The translations under genes and the position numbers were made by a program. Of a stretch of 64,000 bases of DNA, positions 47,886 to 58,507 are shown piece after piece; positions within the stretch are counted from its first letter, which is position 1; each line of letters starts with the position of its first letter. Source of the DNA: Burkholderia metallica. Lineage in GTDB: Bacteria; Pseudomonadota; Gammaproteobacteria; Burkholderiales; Burkholderiaceae. The notes beneath the pieces were generated by a model. It had not been told where the DNA came from and made no database searches. It saw only the letters and a list, made by a program, of their open reading frames with translations. Where the stretch lies: NCBI RefSeq assembly GCF_902832845.1, contig NZ_CADFDB010000004.1, forward strand, positions 1 to 64,000, read 5' to 3'.

Positions 47886-48004
47886 GCGTACGCCCACGCA
47901 CGGGCAGCAAATCGCATTGCACCGCCGCGGCGCGGGCGGATCGGTAGACGCGCCGGCCATCCACGACACGACTCTCGCGACGACGAGACGATATAGGAGA
48001 CACC

Positions 48005-48310
48005 ATGGAGCTTTCCGTCATCGAATCGGTCACGGCGCGCCGTGACTACCAGCAGCTCGTGCGCGCACGGCGCCGCTTCAGCTTCACGCTGACGGCGCTG
48101 ATGATCGCCACGTACTACGGCTTCATCCTGCTCGTTGCGCTCGCGCCGCACGTGCTCGCGGCACCGCTGTACCGAGGCGCGACGACGACGGTCGGGATCG
48201 CCGCGGGCGTCGCGATCATCCTGGTCGCGATCGCCCTGACCGCGTGCTACGTGCTGCGCGCGAACCGTGCGTTCGACCGCCGCGTCGACGCGCTCCTGCA
48301 GCGTCCGTGA
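48005..48310 (+). CDS. yjcH: DUF485 membrane protein (101 aa)
   Basis: Two hydrophobic segments (about residues 28-50 and 60-84) and the DUF485 motif [20 protein letters not shown] with YYGFILLVA. The family is almost always encoded just before ActP acetate symporters, as here, and is thought to be a small partner of the transporter. ATAGGAGACACC precedes ATG 48005. The next gene starts 11 bases later. Confidence 0.92.
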   Translation: MELSVIESVTARRDYQQLVRARRRFSFTLTALMIATYYGFILLVALAPHVLAAPLYRGATTTVGIAAGVAIILVAIALTACYVLRANRAFDRRVDALLQRP

Positions 48311-48321
48311 CGGAGACCGAC

Positions 48322-50016
48322 ATGCGACGTATCCCAATTGCGCCCCGCGCGCTGGCCGTTCCCGTCATGCTCGCTTCCTCCGCCGCCCGTGCGGTATCCG
48401 TCGCGGGGCCGATGCCCGACAAGGTCGAACTGAACCCGGTCGCGATCGGGATGTTCTTCGCGTTCGTGCTGGCGACGCTCGCGCTCACGCGCTGGGCCGC
48501 GCGCCGCACGCGCTCGACACGCGACTTCTACACGGCCGGCGGCGGCATCACCGGGCTGCAGAACGGGCTCGCGATCGCCGGCGACTACATGTCGGCCGCG
48601 TCGTTCCTCGGGCTGTCCGGCATGGTGTTCATGTTCGGCTTCGACGGGCTCATCTACTCGATCGGCTTCCTGGTCGGCTGGCCGTTCGTGATGTTCCTGA
48701 TCGCCGAGCCGCTGCGCAACCTCGGCAAGTTCACGTTCGTCGACGTCGTCGCGTACCGCTTCGCGCAGCGGCCGATCCGGCTGCTGACGTCCGCGAATTC
48801 GCTGACTATCGTCGTGCTGTATCTCGTCGTGCAGATGGTCGGCGCGGGCAAGCTGATCCAGCTGCTGTTCGGCCTGTCGTACGGCACCGCCGAGCTGATC
48901 GTCGGCGTGCTGATGGTGGTGTACGTGTTCTTCGGCGGGATGACCGCGACCACCTGGGTGCAGGTGATCAAGGCCGTGCTGCTGCTGTGCGGCGCGACGC
49001 TGCTCGTCGTGCTCGCGCTCGCCGAATTCGGCTTCAGCGTCGACGAGATGTTCCGCCGCGCGGTGGCCGTGCATCCGGGCGCGCTGTCGATCATGGGGCC
49101 CGGCAAGCTGATCCGCGATCCGGCCAACGCGCTGTCGCTCGGCATCGCGCTGATGTTCGGCACGGCCGGCTTCCCGCACATCCTGATGCGCTTCTTCACG
49201 GTGCCGAACGCGAAGGAGGCGCGCAAGTCGGTGCTCTACGCGACCGGCTTCATCGGCTACTTCTACCTGCTGACCTTCGTGATCGGCTTCTCGGCGATCG
49301 TGCTGCTCGCGCAGCATCCCGAGTTCTTCAGGCTCGGCGCGAACGGCACGTTCAACCTCACGCACGACCTGCTGGGCGGCTCGAACATGGTCGCGGTGAA
49401 GCTCGCGCAGGCGGTCGGCGGGAACTGGTTCTACGGGTTCATCGCGGCCGTCACGTTCGCGACGATCCTCGCGGTGGTCGCCGGCCTGACGCTCGCCGGC
49501 GCGACGACGATCTCGCACGACCTGTATGCGCAGATGTGGGCGCGCGGCAAGCCCGACGAGCGCGTCGAGATGCGCATCTCGCGCGCGGCGACGATCGCGC
49601 TGTCGGCCGTCGCGATCGGACTGTCGATCCTGTTCGAGCACGTGAACGTCGCGTTCATGGTCGGGCTCGTCGCGGCGGTGGCCGCGAGCGCCAATTTCCC
49701 GGTGCTCGCGATGTCGATCTTCTGGCGCGGGATGACGACGCGCGGCGCGGTGCTCGGCGGCGGCCTCGGTCTCGGGTCGGCGGTCGCGCTCACGGTGCTG
49801 TCGAAGTCGGTGTGGGTCGACGTGCTGCACCACGCGCACGCGCCGGTGTTCCTCGACAACCCGGCGCTCGTGTCGGTGCCGCTCGCGTTCGTCGGGATCG
49901 TTGCAGGCTCGCTCGCGGATCGCGGCGAGCGGGCTCGGCGCGAGCGGGACGCGTTCGCGCGGCAGGAGTTCTACGCGCAGACGGGCCTGCTGGCCGGCGA
50001 GGCCGTGCGACACTGA
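48322..50016 (+). CDS. actP: cation/acetate symporter, SSS family (564 aa)
   Basis: Sodium:solute symporter with about 13 membrane segments. The ActP signature [24 protein letters not shown]-type segment starts near residue 68, followed by [19 protein letters not shown] and [25 protein letters not shown]. It carries acetate and other short monocarboxylates. ATG 48322 gives a cleavable-looking N-terminus. It may also supply substrate to the neighbouring acyl-CoA operon. It ends before the regulatory region of dctA. Confidence 0.93.
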   Translation: MRRIPIAPRALAVPVMLASSAARAVSVAGPMPDKVELNPVAIGMFFAFVLATLALTRWAARRTRSTRDFYTAGGGITGLQNGLAIAGDYMSAASFLGLSGMVFMFGFDGLIYSIGFLVGWPFVMFLIAEPLRNLGKFTFVDVVAYRFAQRPIRLLTSANSLTIVVLYLVVQMVGAGKLIQLLFGLSYGTAELIVGVLMVVYVFFGGMTATTWVQVIKAVLLLCGATLLVVLALAEFGFSVDEMFRRAVAVHPGALSIMGPGKLIRDPANALSLGIALMFGTAGFPHILMRFFTVPNAKEARKSVLYATGFIGYFYLLTFVIGFSAIVLLAQHPEFFRLGANGTFNLTHDLLGGSNMVAVKLAQAVGGNWFYGFIAAVTFATILAVVAGLTLAGATTISHDLYAQMWARGKPDERVEMRISRAATIALSAVAIGLSILFEHVNVAFMVGLVAAVAASANFPVLAMSIFWRGMTTRGAVLGGGLGLGSAVALTVLSKSVWVDVLHHAHAPVFLDNPALVSVPLAFVGIVAGSLADRGERARRERDAFARQEFYAQTGLLAGEAVRH

Positions 50017-50036
50017 TTCGTCCGATCAACGCGCCT

Positions 50037-50060
50037 ATCCGTCCGGATCGCCGGACGGAT
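50037..50060. promoter_or_regulatory. palindrome 1, probable DctD site
   Basis: ATCCGTCCGG-ATCG-CCGGACGGAT, 10-base perfect arms. It shares the core TCCGG-N4-CCGGA with palindrome 2, with centres 31 bases apart (three helical turns). Confidence 0.65.
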
Positions 50061-50067
50061 GGCGTCC

Positions 50068-50091
50068 GGAAATCCGGAATTCCGGATTTCC
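50068..50091. promoter_or_regulatory. palindrome 2, probable DctD site
   Basis: A perfect 24-base palindrome, arms GGAAATCCGGAA and TTCCGGATTTCC. It lies about 95 bases upstream of the expected start of the sigma-54 transcript. The core TCCGG-N4-CCGGA is the same as in palindrome 1. Confidence 0.7.
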
Positions 50092-50150
50092 TTGCCTGCC
50101 GCATTATGGGAAATACAATGAAAACAATGGCTTGAATGGTTTCGGCAACC

Positions 50151-50166
50151 TGGCATCGACCTTGCG
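50151..50166 (+). promoter_or_regulatory. sigma-54 promoter of dctA
   Basis: TGGCATC-GACC-TTGCG fits the -24/-12 consensus TGGCAYR-N4-TTGCW, with the GG and GC dinucleotides correctly spaced. Only the last base departs from consensus. DctD carries a GAFTGA loop, which supports sigma-54 use here. Confidence 0.8.
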
Positions 50167-50268
50167 TTATAAATCGCACGGCCATCCCCCGGCCGGACTA
50201 TTAAACCAAGCGTTGCATGAGACCCGACAAGCGCCGAAGCGCCGACCGGAGTCCACAGGAGACAATCG

Positions 50269-50304
50269 ATGACCACTGCCTTCCTCCCCCTCCGGATGTC
50301 GTGA
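50269..50304 (+). CDS. possible 11-residue leader peptide of dctA
   Basis: ATG 50269 reads [11 protein letters not shown] and then TGA. An AGGAG ribosome site lies 7 bases upstream, better than that of dctA itself. It is 110 bases before the dctA start. It may be a translated upstream ORF or chance. Confidence 0.35.
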   Translation: MTTAFLPLRMS

Positions 50305-50413
50305 GGCATCGCTTGTTGCGGCACGGCAGCCGCGCGGGCGAATGACTCCCCTGGCATTCGCCTGCGCGCGTGACGCCGTTTCCACCGGCTCATCTACTTC
50401 AGCAGGAACCATC

Positions 50414-51703
50414 GTGAAGAAGAAACCCTTCTACAAAGTGCTCTATGTGCAGGTGATCTTCGCCATCATCGTCGGCGTGATCCTCGGCCACTACTACCCG
50501 GCGCTCGCCACCGACATGAAGCCGCTCGGCGACGGGTTCATCAAGCTGATCAAGATGGTGATCGGGCCGATCATCTTCTGTACGGTCGTCACCGGCATCG
50601 CCGGCATGGAGGACATGAAGAAGGTGGGCCGCGTCGGCGGCAAGGCGCTGCTGTACTTCGAGATCGTGTCGACCTTCGCGCTGGTGCTCGGCCTCGCGGC
50701 CACGCACATCCTGCGTCCGGGCGTCGGCTTCAACATCGATCCGGCGACGCTCGACGGCAAGGCCGTCGCGTCGTACGCGGCGAAGGCGCACGGGCAGTCG
50801 ACGGTCGATTTCCTGCTGCACATCATCCCGAACACGATGGTCGACGCGTTCGCGCAGGGCGAGATCCTGCAGATCCTGCTGATCGCGCTGCTGTTCGGCA
50901 GCGTGCTCGCGCACCTCGGCGAGCGCGGCAAGGTCGTCACCGACTTCATCGACGGCCTCACACGCGTGCTGTTCGGCATCGTGCACATCGTCACGAAGCT
51001 GGCGCCGATCGGCGCGTTCGGCGCGATGGCGTTCACGATCGGCAAGTACGGCGTCGGCTCGCTGGTGCCGCTGCTCAAGCTGATCGGCACGTTCTACCTG
51101 ACGTCGGTCGTGTTCGTGCTGGTTGTGCTCGGGACGATCGCGCGCTTCACGGGCTTCTCGATCATCCGCTTCGTGTCCTACATCAAGGAAGAACTGCTGA
51201 TCGTGCTCGGCACGAGCTCGTCGGAAGCCGCGCTGCCGCAACTGATGGAAAAGCTCGAGAAGGCCGGCTGCTCGCGTTCGGTCGTCGGCCTCGTCGTGCC
51301 GACCGGCTACTCGTTCAACCTCGACGGCACCAACATCTACATGACGATGGCCGTGCTGTTCATCGCGCAGGCGACCAACATCGAACTGACGTGGATGCAG
51401 CAGCTCACGCTGCTGGCCGTCGCGATGCTGACGTCGAAGGGCGCGAGCGGCGTGACCGGCGCGGGCTTCATCACGCTCGCGGCGACGCTGGCCGTCGTGC
51501 CGACGATCCCGCTGTCGGGCATGGTGCTGATCCTCGGCATCGACCGCTTCATGAGCGAATGCCGCGCGCTGACCAACATCGTCGGCAACGGCGTCGCGAC
51601 CGTCGTCGTGTCGGCGTGGGAGAAGGAGCTCGACCGCAACAAGCTGCGCCAGGCGCTGAGCGGCCGCGACGCAGTCACGCCGACCGAGACGGCCGGCGTC
51701 TGA
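50414..51703 (+). CDS. dctA: C4-dicarboxylate transporter, DAACS family (429 aa)
   Basis: Takes up succinate, fumarate and malate across the inner membrane. The GTG start has AGGAACC upstream, and the product begins [20 protein letters not shown]. Family motifs are [17 protein letters not shown] (the serine-rich re-entrant loop), [23 protein letters not shown]-type segment and [13 protein letters not shown]. Length is normal. Control is by DctB-DctD encoded downstream through the sigma-54 promoter at 50151. Confidence 0.96.
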   Translation: MKKKPFYKVLYVQVIFAIIVGVILGHYYPALATDMKPLGDGFIKLIKMVIGPIIFCTVVTGIAGMEDMKKVGRVGGKALLYFEIVSTFALVLGLAATHILRPGVGFNIDPATLDGKAVASYAAKAHGQSTVDFLLHIIPNTMVDAFAQGEILQILLIALLFGSVLAHLGERGKVVTDFIDGLTRVLFGIVHIVTKLAPIGAFGAMAFTIGKYGVGSLVPLLKLIGTFYLTSVVFVLVVLGTIARFTGFSIIRFVSYIKEELLIVLGTSSSEAALPQLMEKLEKAGCSRSVVGLVVPTGYSFNLDGTNIYMTMAVLFIAQATNIELTWMQQLTLLAVAMLTSKGASGVTGAGFITLAATLAVVPTIPLSGMVLILGIDRFMSECRALTNIVGNGVATVVVSAWEKELDRNKLRQALSGRDAVTPTETAGV

Positions 51704-51821
51704 CGCGATGAAGGAGCAGGCGGCGGTACCGCCCGCCGGCGGCGCGGGCCGCGGGGTTCGGGGCAGGGCGGTTGAGGCCTATGACACAATAGGCGATCCG
51801 CATCGCCAGGAAGCCTCGACC

Positions 51822-53717
51822 GTGACGCGCCGTCTGCTCATTCTCGTCGTGCTTGCCGCCGCGCTCGCCGCGGCGTGCACGCTGACGTGGACGATCACCT
51901 GGCGGCGCGGCATCGCCGAGCTGCAGCGCAACGCGGCGGTGCGGGTCGATCGCACCACCAACGCGCTCAAGAGCACGCTCGACCGCTACGAATCGCTGCC
52001 CTATCTGCTCGGCAGCCACCCGTACGTGCAGGACCTGCTCGCCGAGCCGAAACGCGCCGACTACACCGCGCGCGTCAACCGCTATCTCGAAGATCTCAAC
52101 GAACATGCGCACGCGACCGTCACCTACGTGATCGGTGCGGACGGCCTGTGCGTCGCCGCCAGCAACTGGCGCGCGCCCGACAGCTTCGTCGGGATCGAAT
52201 ACCGTTTCCGCCCGTATTTCCTCGACGCGATGAACGGCCGGGTCGGCCGCTTCTTCGGGATCGGTACGATTTCGCGCGATCCCGGCTACTACATTTCGCA
52301 ACCGGTGTGGCGCGACGGCAAAATCGCGGGCGTCGTCGTCGTCAAGCTCAACCTCGAATGGTTCCAGGGGGCCGATGCGTCCGAGCCGCTCGTCGTCGTC
52401 GACGACCACGGTGTCGTGTTCCTGTCGTCGGTGCCCGTGTGGAAGTACCACACGCTGCGCCCGCTCACGGGCCCCGTCGCCGCGTCGATCTATGAGACGC
52501 GCCAGTACGCGCAGCAGCCCGTCACGCCGCTGCCGCTGCGCATCGAGCAGGTGCTCGGCGCCGATGCGGAAATCGTGCGCCTGGGCCCGGGCCTGCGCGC
52601 GCCGCGCTTTCTCGCCAGCAAGCGCCGGATCGGCGAGCCCGACTGGCTGCTCGTCACGCTCGCGCCGATCGCGCCCGTCGACGCCGATGCGCGCAACGCG
52701 ACGATCGTCACGGGTTTCGGCTTCGTGTCGGTCGCGTTGCTCGCGTTCTACTGGCGCATGCGTCGCGCGCGCGTGCGTGAAATGATCCGCGGCCGCGCGC
52801 TGCTGCAGCAGGCGTACGCGGAGCTGAACCGGCGCGTCGAGGAGCGCACGGCCGACCTGTCGGAAGCGAACGTGCAACTGCAGAAGGAAGTCGGCGACCG
52901 GATCCGCGCGGAGCAGGAGCTGCGCGCCGCGCACGACGAGCTGATCCAGGCGAGCAAGCTTGCCGCGCTCGGCCAGATGGCGGCCGGCATCACGCACGAA
53001 CTGAACCAGCCGCTCGCGGCGCTGCGCAGCTTCTCGGACAACACGCGCGTGCTGCTCGACCGCGGCGAGCAGGCGGCCGCGCGCGAGAACCTCGAGGCGA
53101 TCGCCGCGCTCACCGAGCGAATGGGCAAGATCACGAACCAGCTGAAACTGTTCGTCGGCCGCGCGAAGCCGCGCAACGAGCAGGCGCTCGTCGTGCGCGC
53201 GCTGCGCAGCGTGCTGTCGCTGCTCGCCGAGCGGCTGCGCGGCGTCGCGCTCACGCTGACGCTGCAGGACGCGACCGTGTCGCCCGCGCACGACGCGCCG
53301 CTCGACCTGGCGCGCGACTATCCGGAACTCGTCGCGCGCTGCGAGGATCTGCGCCTCGAACAGGTGCTGATCAACCTGCTCGGCAACGCGCTCGACGCGG
53401 TCGCCGGCGTGGCGGCGCCCGCGATCGAGGTGACGATCGCGGTGTCGGCCGCGACGCTCGCGGTCGAGGTGCGCGACAACGGCTGCGGCATCGCGCCCGA
53501 CCTGCTGCCGCGCCTGTTCGAGCCGTTCTTCACGACCAAGGAAATGGGGCGCGGGCTCGGGCTCGGCCTCGCGATCTCGTCGTCGATCGCGAGCGACGCG
53601 GGCGGCGCACTGACCGCGCGCAACGCGCCGTCGGGCGGCGCGCTGTTCGTCTTGACGCTGCGCCGCGCCCGCACGCATCATCCGGACTCCGTGTCCGAGC
53701 CGGCGGGCTCGCGCTAG
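51822..53717 (+). CDS. dctB: C4-dicarboxylate sensor histidine kinase (631 aa)
   Basis: Two membrane segments (about residues 2-20 and 290-310) flank a double-Cache/PAS periplasmic sensor domain with the DctB-type FRPYF and RDPGYYISQPV segments. A coiled coil follows (LNRRVEERTADLSEANVQLQ), then the H-box GITHELNQPLAALRS and the ATPase motifs NLLGNALDAV, DNGCGI and GRGLGLGLAI. GTG 51822 with AGGAAG upstream gives the normal start; ATG 51708 would add a 38-residue non-family lead. It phosphorylates DctD. Confidence 0.93.
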   Translation: MTRRLLILVVLAAALAAACTLTWTITWRRGIAELQRNAAVRVDRTTNALKSTLDRYESLPYLLGSHPYVQDLLAEPKRADYTARVNRYLEDLNEHAHATVTYVIGADGLCVAASNWRAPDSFVGIEYRFRPYFLDAMNGRVGRFFGIGTISRDPGYYISQPVWRDGKIAGVVVVKLNLEWFQGADASEPLVVVDDHGVVFLSSVPVWKYHTLRPLTGPVAASIYETRQYAQQPVTPLPLRIEQVLGADAEIVRLGPGLRAPRFLASKRRIGEPDWLLVTLAPIAPVDADARNATIVTGFGFVSVALLAFYWRMRRARVREMIRGRALLQQAYAELNRRVEERTADLSEANVQLQKEVGDRIRAEQELRAAHDELIQASKLAALGQMAAGITHELNQPLAALRSFSDNTRVLLDRGEQAAARENLEAIAALTERMGKITNQLKLFVGRAKPRNEQALVVRALRSVLSLLAERLRGVALTLTLQDATVSPAHDAPLDLARDYPELVARCEDLRLEQVLINLLGNALDAVAGVAAPAIEVTIAVSAATLAVEVRDNGCGIAPDLLPRLFEPFFTTKEMGRGLGLGLAISSSIASDAGGALTARNAPSGGALFVLTLRRARTHHPDSVSEPAGSR

Positions 53718-53802
53718 GCGCGCCACGCCGCCCGCCCGATCGGCGCACGATCGGTATCAACGACGCCGCGCGCGCTGCCGCCGCGCGGCCCGTCAGGAGC
53801 AA

Positions 53803-55167
<1,365 letters not shown>

Positions 55168-55174
55168 AAAGCAG

Positions 55175-55213
55175 ACGGACCGCGGAACCGGGTTGCCCGG
55201 TCGTGCGGTCCGT
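55175..55213. terminator. hairpin between dctD and the thioredoxin-like gene
   Basis: ACGGACCGC and GCGGTCCGT are perfect 9-base arms enclosing an inner stem AACCGGGTTGCCCGGT. It lies between convergent genes. No U-tract, so it may act weakly in both directions. Confidence 0.55.
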
Positions 55214-55264
55214 CGTGGCGGGAAGGGCGCCGGATGCGGCCCTTCGATCCGGATGCCGCGGCGC

Positions 55265-55798
55265 TCAGGCCGCGTTGCCGAGCGCCTTCTTGAGCAGCGC
55301 GTCGAGTTCCGCGAACTGCGGCGCGCCGACGTAGCGCTTCAGGATCTTGCCGTCCTTGTCGACGACGAAGGTCGTCGGCGTGAGCTGCACGTTGCCGAAC
55401 TGCTTCGCGGCGCTGCCGTCGTCGAGCGCGACCTTGAACGGCAGCTGGCGCGTTTGCGCGTAGTTCGCGACGTACATCGGCGGATCGTAGTTCATCGCGA
55501 CCGCGACGAATTCCAGCCCCTGGCCCTTGAAGCGGTTGTAGGTCTCGACCATCTGCGGCATTTCCTGCATGCAGGTCGCGCAGCTCGTCGCCCAGAAGTT
55601 GACGAGATAGACTTTGCCTTTCAGGTCGCCGGCGGTCGAGACTTTCTGGCCCGACAGCAGCGTGAACGTCGCGTCCGGCACGCTGGACTTGCCGTTGAAC
55701 GCGAAGAGGCCGGCGACGGCGATCGCCGCGACGACGACGGCGGCGACGATGTAGCGGACGGGGCCGGCGCTGCGGCGGGCGGGAGGCGTGGTGTTCAT
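55265..55798 (-). CDS. TlpA/ResA-like membrane thioredoxin (177 aa)
   Basis: N-terminal anchor (about residues 15-34, YIVAAVVVAAIAVAGLFAF), then a periplasmic thioredoxin fold with the redox site SCATCMQEMP near residue 75 and TPTTFVVDKDGKILKRYVG with the cis-Pro. It reduces disulfides on the outside of the inner membrane, as in cytochrome c maturation, but no ccm genes are adjacent. ATG 55798 (MNTTPPARRS) is preferred; the frame upstream to 55846 is not family-like. Confidence 0.9.
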   Translation of the reverse strand: MNTTPPARRSAGPVRYIVAAVVVAAIAVAGLFAFNGKSSVPDATFTLLSGQKVSTAGDLKGKVYLVNFWATSCATCMQEMPQMVETYNRFKGQGLEFVAVAMNYDPPMYVANYAQTRQLPFKVALDDGSAAKQFGNVQLTPTTFVVDKDGKILKRYVGAPQFAELDALLKKALGNAA

Positions 55799-55958
55799 CT
55801 GGTGCTCTCGGAGTCGGTCGATGACGCGGATCAAAGCGAAGGACATCGAAATTCGGCGCTCATTTTAGCGCGAATGCGGGTTACGCACCGACGGCGGTCA
55901 CCCATCCCCGGTTTCACGTTCGGCGGATAATGCGCGTTTTGCCTGCCCGATCCACGCC

Positions 55959-56531
55959 ATGCCGAAGGAAGTCACCGTTTCGTTGCGCCCCCTTTTTCGT
56001 CCACTGCGACACTTCGCCGCGCTTGCGTGCGCGAGCGTCGCGCTGGCCGCGTGCTCGCCGTCGTACGACTGGCGCACGCTGCACAACGACGCCGGCTACA
56101 CCATCGACCTGCCGGCGAAGCCGACCGTCGAGGAGCAGCCGGTGGCGATCGGCGGCGCGCCGATGCCGATGCGGATGCAGGCCGCGCACGTCGACGGCGC
56201 GGTGTTCGCGGTCGGCACGCTGACGCTGCCCGACGACCGCGACGACACGCGCCGCGCGGCGCTCGAATTCCTGCGCGCGGGGCTGTCCCGCAACCTCGAA
56301 GGCGCGCCGCAGACGGCTTCGGTGCCCGTGCCGCTCGCCGCCGGCGGCGCGGTGAACGGGCTCGAACTGCGCATCGCGGGCGCGGCCGCCGGCGGCGACC
56401 ACGCGCACAAGACGATCGTCGCTCGCCTCGCCGCGCGCGGCCGGCATGCGTACCAGGCCGTCGTGATCGCCGACGGGCCGCTCGCGCAGGAGCAGCTCGA
56501 CCAGTTTTTCGGGTCGTTCAAACTCGACTGA
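55959..56531 (+). CDS. hypothetical lipoprotein (190 aa)
   Basis: Signal ending SVALAAC|SPS, lipid Cys near residue 32. The mature part has YDWRTLHNDAGYTIDLPAKP and a C-terminal QEQLDQFFGSFKLD, consistent with a small alpha/beta domain exposed to the periplasm. I do not recognise a named family with confidence. It is a single gene, divergent from the thioredoxin gene, and converges with comM across 332 bases. Confidence 0.75.
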   Translation: MPKEVTVSLRPLFRPLRHFAALACASVALAACSPSYDWRTLHNDAGYTIDLPAKPTVEEQPVAIGGAPMPMRMQAAHVDGAVFAVGTLTLPDDRDDTRRAALEFLRAGLSRNLEGAPQTASVPVPLAAGGAVNGLELRIAGAAAGGDHAHKTIVARLAARGRHAYQAVVIADGPLAQEQLDQFFGSFKLD

Positions 56532-56863
56532 CGGCGGCCGACATCGGCCGCCGACACACTGTGACAACTGAAAGTTCATTCGCAGCTTTCGACGCTAGTC
56601 GCCGGATTTTGCGAGGTTTTTTTGACTATCCACAGCGCATGTGGATAACTTTGTTGACAAGTAGCACGGATTTCCCGCCGAGCCTCGCCGGACGGCCTTC
56701 CGGCCCGTTTGGCCGCCCGCTCGAGGTTTGATAAAATTCAATCAAAACAAGGAGATACGGATTCCGTGCCGCAAAGACCCCGCCGCGTCCCAATCCGGGG
56801 CCGGATTCGTGGAATTGTGCATAAGTCAAGTCTTGACAGCCGGATTTTGTCCTTCCAGGGCAT
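56532..56863. other. 332-base region with DnaA-box-like pair and promoter-like DNA
   Basis: Contains CTATCCACA (56626-56634) and TGTGGATAA (56640-56648), an inverted pair of DnaA-box-like 9-mers; the second is a perfect TTATCCACA on the minus strand. Further on, GTTTGATAAAATTC (about 56726) and AAGGAG (56749) precede a GTG at 56766 that opens a 41-codon basic frame overlapping the comM 3' end. AT content is high around 56610-56660 and 56725-56750. Confidence 0.45.
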
Positions 56864-56891
56864 TCAGAGCGCCGTGAGCGCACGCCGGTAG
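56766..56891 (+). CDS. possible 41-aa basic small protein
   Basis: GTG 56766 is preceded by AAGGAG (12 bases to the GTG) and by a GATAAAAT promoter-like sequence. The product is very Arg-rich (MPQRPRRVPIRGRIRGIVHK). It overlaps the 3' end of comM on the other strand by 28 bases. There is no recognised family, and the frame is short. Confidence 0.25.
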   Translation: MPQRPRRVPIRGRIRGIVHKSSLDSRILSFQGIQSAVSARR

Positions 56892-58507
56892 CGGATCGCT
56901 TCCGCGATCTGCGCGGCCGTCGGCAGCGGGTCGCCGGCCAGATCGGCGATCGTCCGGGCGACCTTCAGCACGCGGTAATACGCGCGCGCCGACCAGCCGA
57001 AGCGCTCGCCGGCCTCGCGCAGCAGCCGTTCGCCTTCGTCGGTCGGCCGGCACAGGTCGTCGGTCTCGCGGCCGCTCAGCATGTGATTCGTCTTGCCCTG
57101 CCGATCGAGCTGCAACGTGCGCGCCCGCGCGACCCGCGCTGCCACCGCGGCGCTCGGCTCGCCGGGGGCCGATGCGCGCGTCGCCAGCTCGGCCGGCGAC
57201 AGCGCGGGCAGGTCGATCTGGATGTCGATGCGGTCGACGAGCGGCCCCGACAGCTTGCGCAGGTAGCGCGCGGCGACATCCGGCGAGCAGCGGCAGCGCC
57301 CGGACGGATCGCCATGCCAGCCGCACGGGCACGGGTTCATCGCGGCGATCAATTGGCACGCGGCCGGAAAGTCGGCTTGCTGGGCCGCGCGGGAAATCGT
57401 GATGCGGCCGGCCTCCAGCGGCTCACGCAGCATCTCGAGCACGTGCCGGTCGAATTCCGGCAGTTCGTCGAGGAACAGCACGCCGAGGTGCGCGAGCGTG
57501 ATCTCGCCCGGTTGCGGCGGGTTGCGCCCGCCGACCAGCGCGGCCGCGCTCGACGAGTGGTGCGGCGCGCGGAACGGCCGGCGGCGCCACTGCGCGGGCG
57601 AGAAGCCGAGGCGGCTCGCGGAGAGGAGCGCCGCCGACGTCAGCGCCTCGTCGTCGGTCAGCGGCGGCAGCAGGCCCGGCAGCCGCGCGGCCAGCATCGA
57701 CTTGCCGGCTCCCGGCGGCCCGATCATCAGCATGTGATGGCCGCCCGCGGCCGCGACTTCCAGCGCGCGGCGCGCGCCGCGCTGCCCGACCACGTCGGCC
57801 AGATCGGGGGCGGCCGGCACCGGCAGGCCGTCGAGGCACGGCGCCGCGACCGGCGTGAGCCGCCCGTCCGGCGCATCGGCGAGGTGCGCGCACAGCGCGG
57901 GCAGGTCGGGCGCGCCGAACACGGTGACGCCCGGCACGAGCGCGGCCTCGGCGGCGCTTTCGAGCGGCAGATACAGCTCGGGGGCCTTCGACGCGACGGC
58001 GGCACCCGGCGCCGGGCCGGCCACGCGGCCGCTGTCGTCCGAACCGGAGTCCGAACCGGACGGTGAGACGGAGCGCAAACCGGCAGCCGCGCCGTCTTGT
58101 GCAACCTGCCGATCGCGCGCCACCCCGCACGCCATTGCGAACGCGCCACGCATTGGCCGCAGCGCGCCCGTCAGCGACAGCTCGCCCGCGAATTCGCGGC
58201 CGGCCAGCGCATCGGCCGGAATCTGGCCGTTGGCGGCGAGGATGCCGAGCGCGATCGGCAGGTCGAATCGCCCGGATTCTTTCGGCAGGTCGGCCGGCGC
58301 GAGGTTGACGGTGATGCGCCGCACCGGGAATTCGAAGCCGCAGTTCTGCAGCGCGGCGCGTACGCGTTCGCGGCTTTCGCGCACTTCGAGATCGGGCAGG
58401 CCGACGATGGAAAACGACGGCAACCCGTTGGCGAGATGGACTTCGACGGTGACGTCCGGCGCACGGCCGGAGGCGGGCGCGCGACTGCGCACCACGGCGA
58501 GCGACAT
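56864..58507 (-). CDS. comM: YifB/ComM family Mg-chelatase-like AAA+ protein (547 aa)
   Basis: N-terminal fold with VHLANGLPSFSIVGLPD and RVRAALQNCGFEFPVRRITVN (a Lon-like domain), then AAA+ with Walker A GPPGAGKSMLAARL, LGVLFLDELPEF as Walker B and NPCPCGWHGD with the following Cys pairs. ComM is a hexameric helicase that helps branch migration in natural transformation. A Ser/Asp/Gly-rich insert of about 40 residues (near 150-185, encoded around 57990-58070) is absent from the compact family form. Complete in length. Confidence 0.93.
   Translation of the reverse strand: MSLAVVRSRAPASGRAPDVTVEVHLANGLPSFSIVGLPDLEVRESRERVRAALQNCGFEFPVRRITVNLAPADLPKESGRFDLPIALGILAANGQIPADALAGREFAGELSLTGALRPMRGAFAMACGVARDRQVAQDGAAAGLRSVSPSGSDSGSDDSGRVAGPAPGAAVASKAPELYLPLESAAEAALVPGVTVFGAPDLPALCAHLADAPDGRLTPVAAPCLDGLPVPAAPDLADVVGQRGARRALEVAAAGGHHMLMIGPPGAGKSMLAARLPGLLPPLTDDEALTSAALLSASRLGFSPAQWRRRPFRAPHHSSSAAALVGGRNPPQPGEITLAHLGVLFLDELPEFDRHVLEMLREPLEAGRITISRAAQQADFPAACQLIAAMNPCPCGWHGDPSGRCRCSPDVAARYLRKLSGPLVDRIDIQIDLPALSPAELATRASAPGEPSAAVAARVARARTLQLDRQGKTNHMLSGRETDDLCRPTDEGERLLREAGERFGWSARAYYRVLKVARTIADLAGDPLPTAAQIAEAIRYRRALTAL

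Larger units (their letters stand above)
50017..50413 (+). promoter_or_regulatory. dctA control region and leader
   Basis: In order: two palindromes (50037-50060 and 50068-50091), a sigma-54 promoter (50151-50166), then a leader of about 240 bases that holds an 11-codon open frame with its own ribosome site (50269-50304). The dctA GTG follows at 50414. This is the layout of an enhancer-dependent promoter activated by the DctB-DctD pair encoded just downstream. Confidence 0.75.

Noticed and set aside
45360-47969. 869-codon open frame on the minus strand
   Set aside because: Antisense to the acyl-CoA dehydrogenase and CoA transferase genes; Arg/His-rich shadow without motifs.
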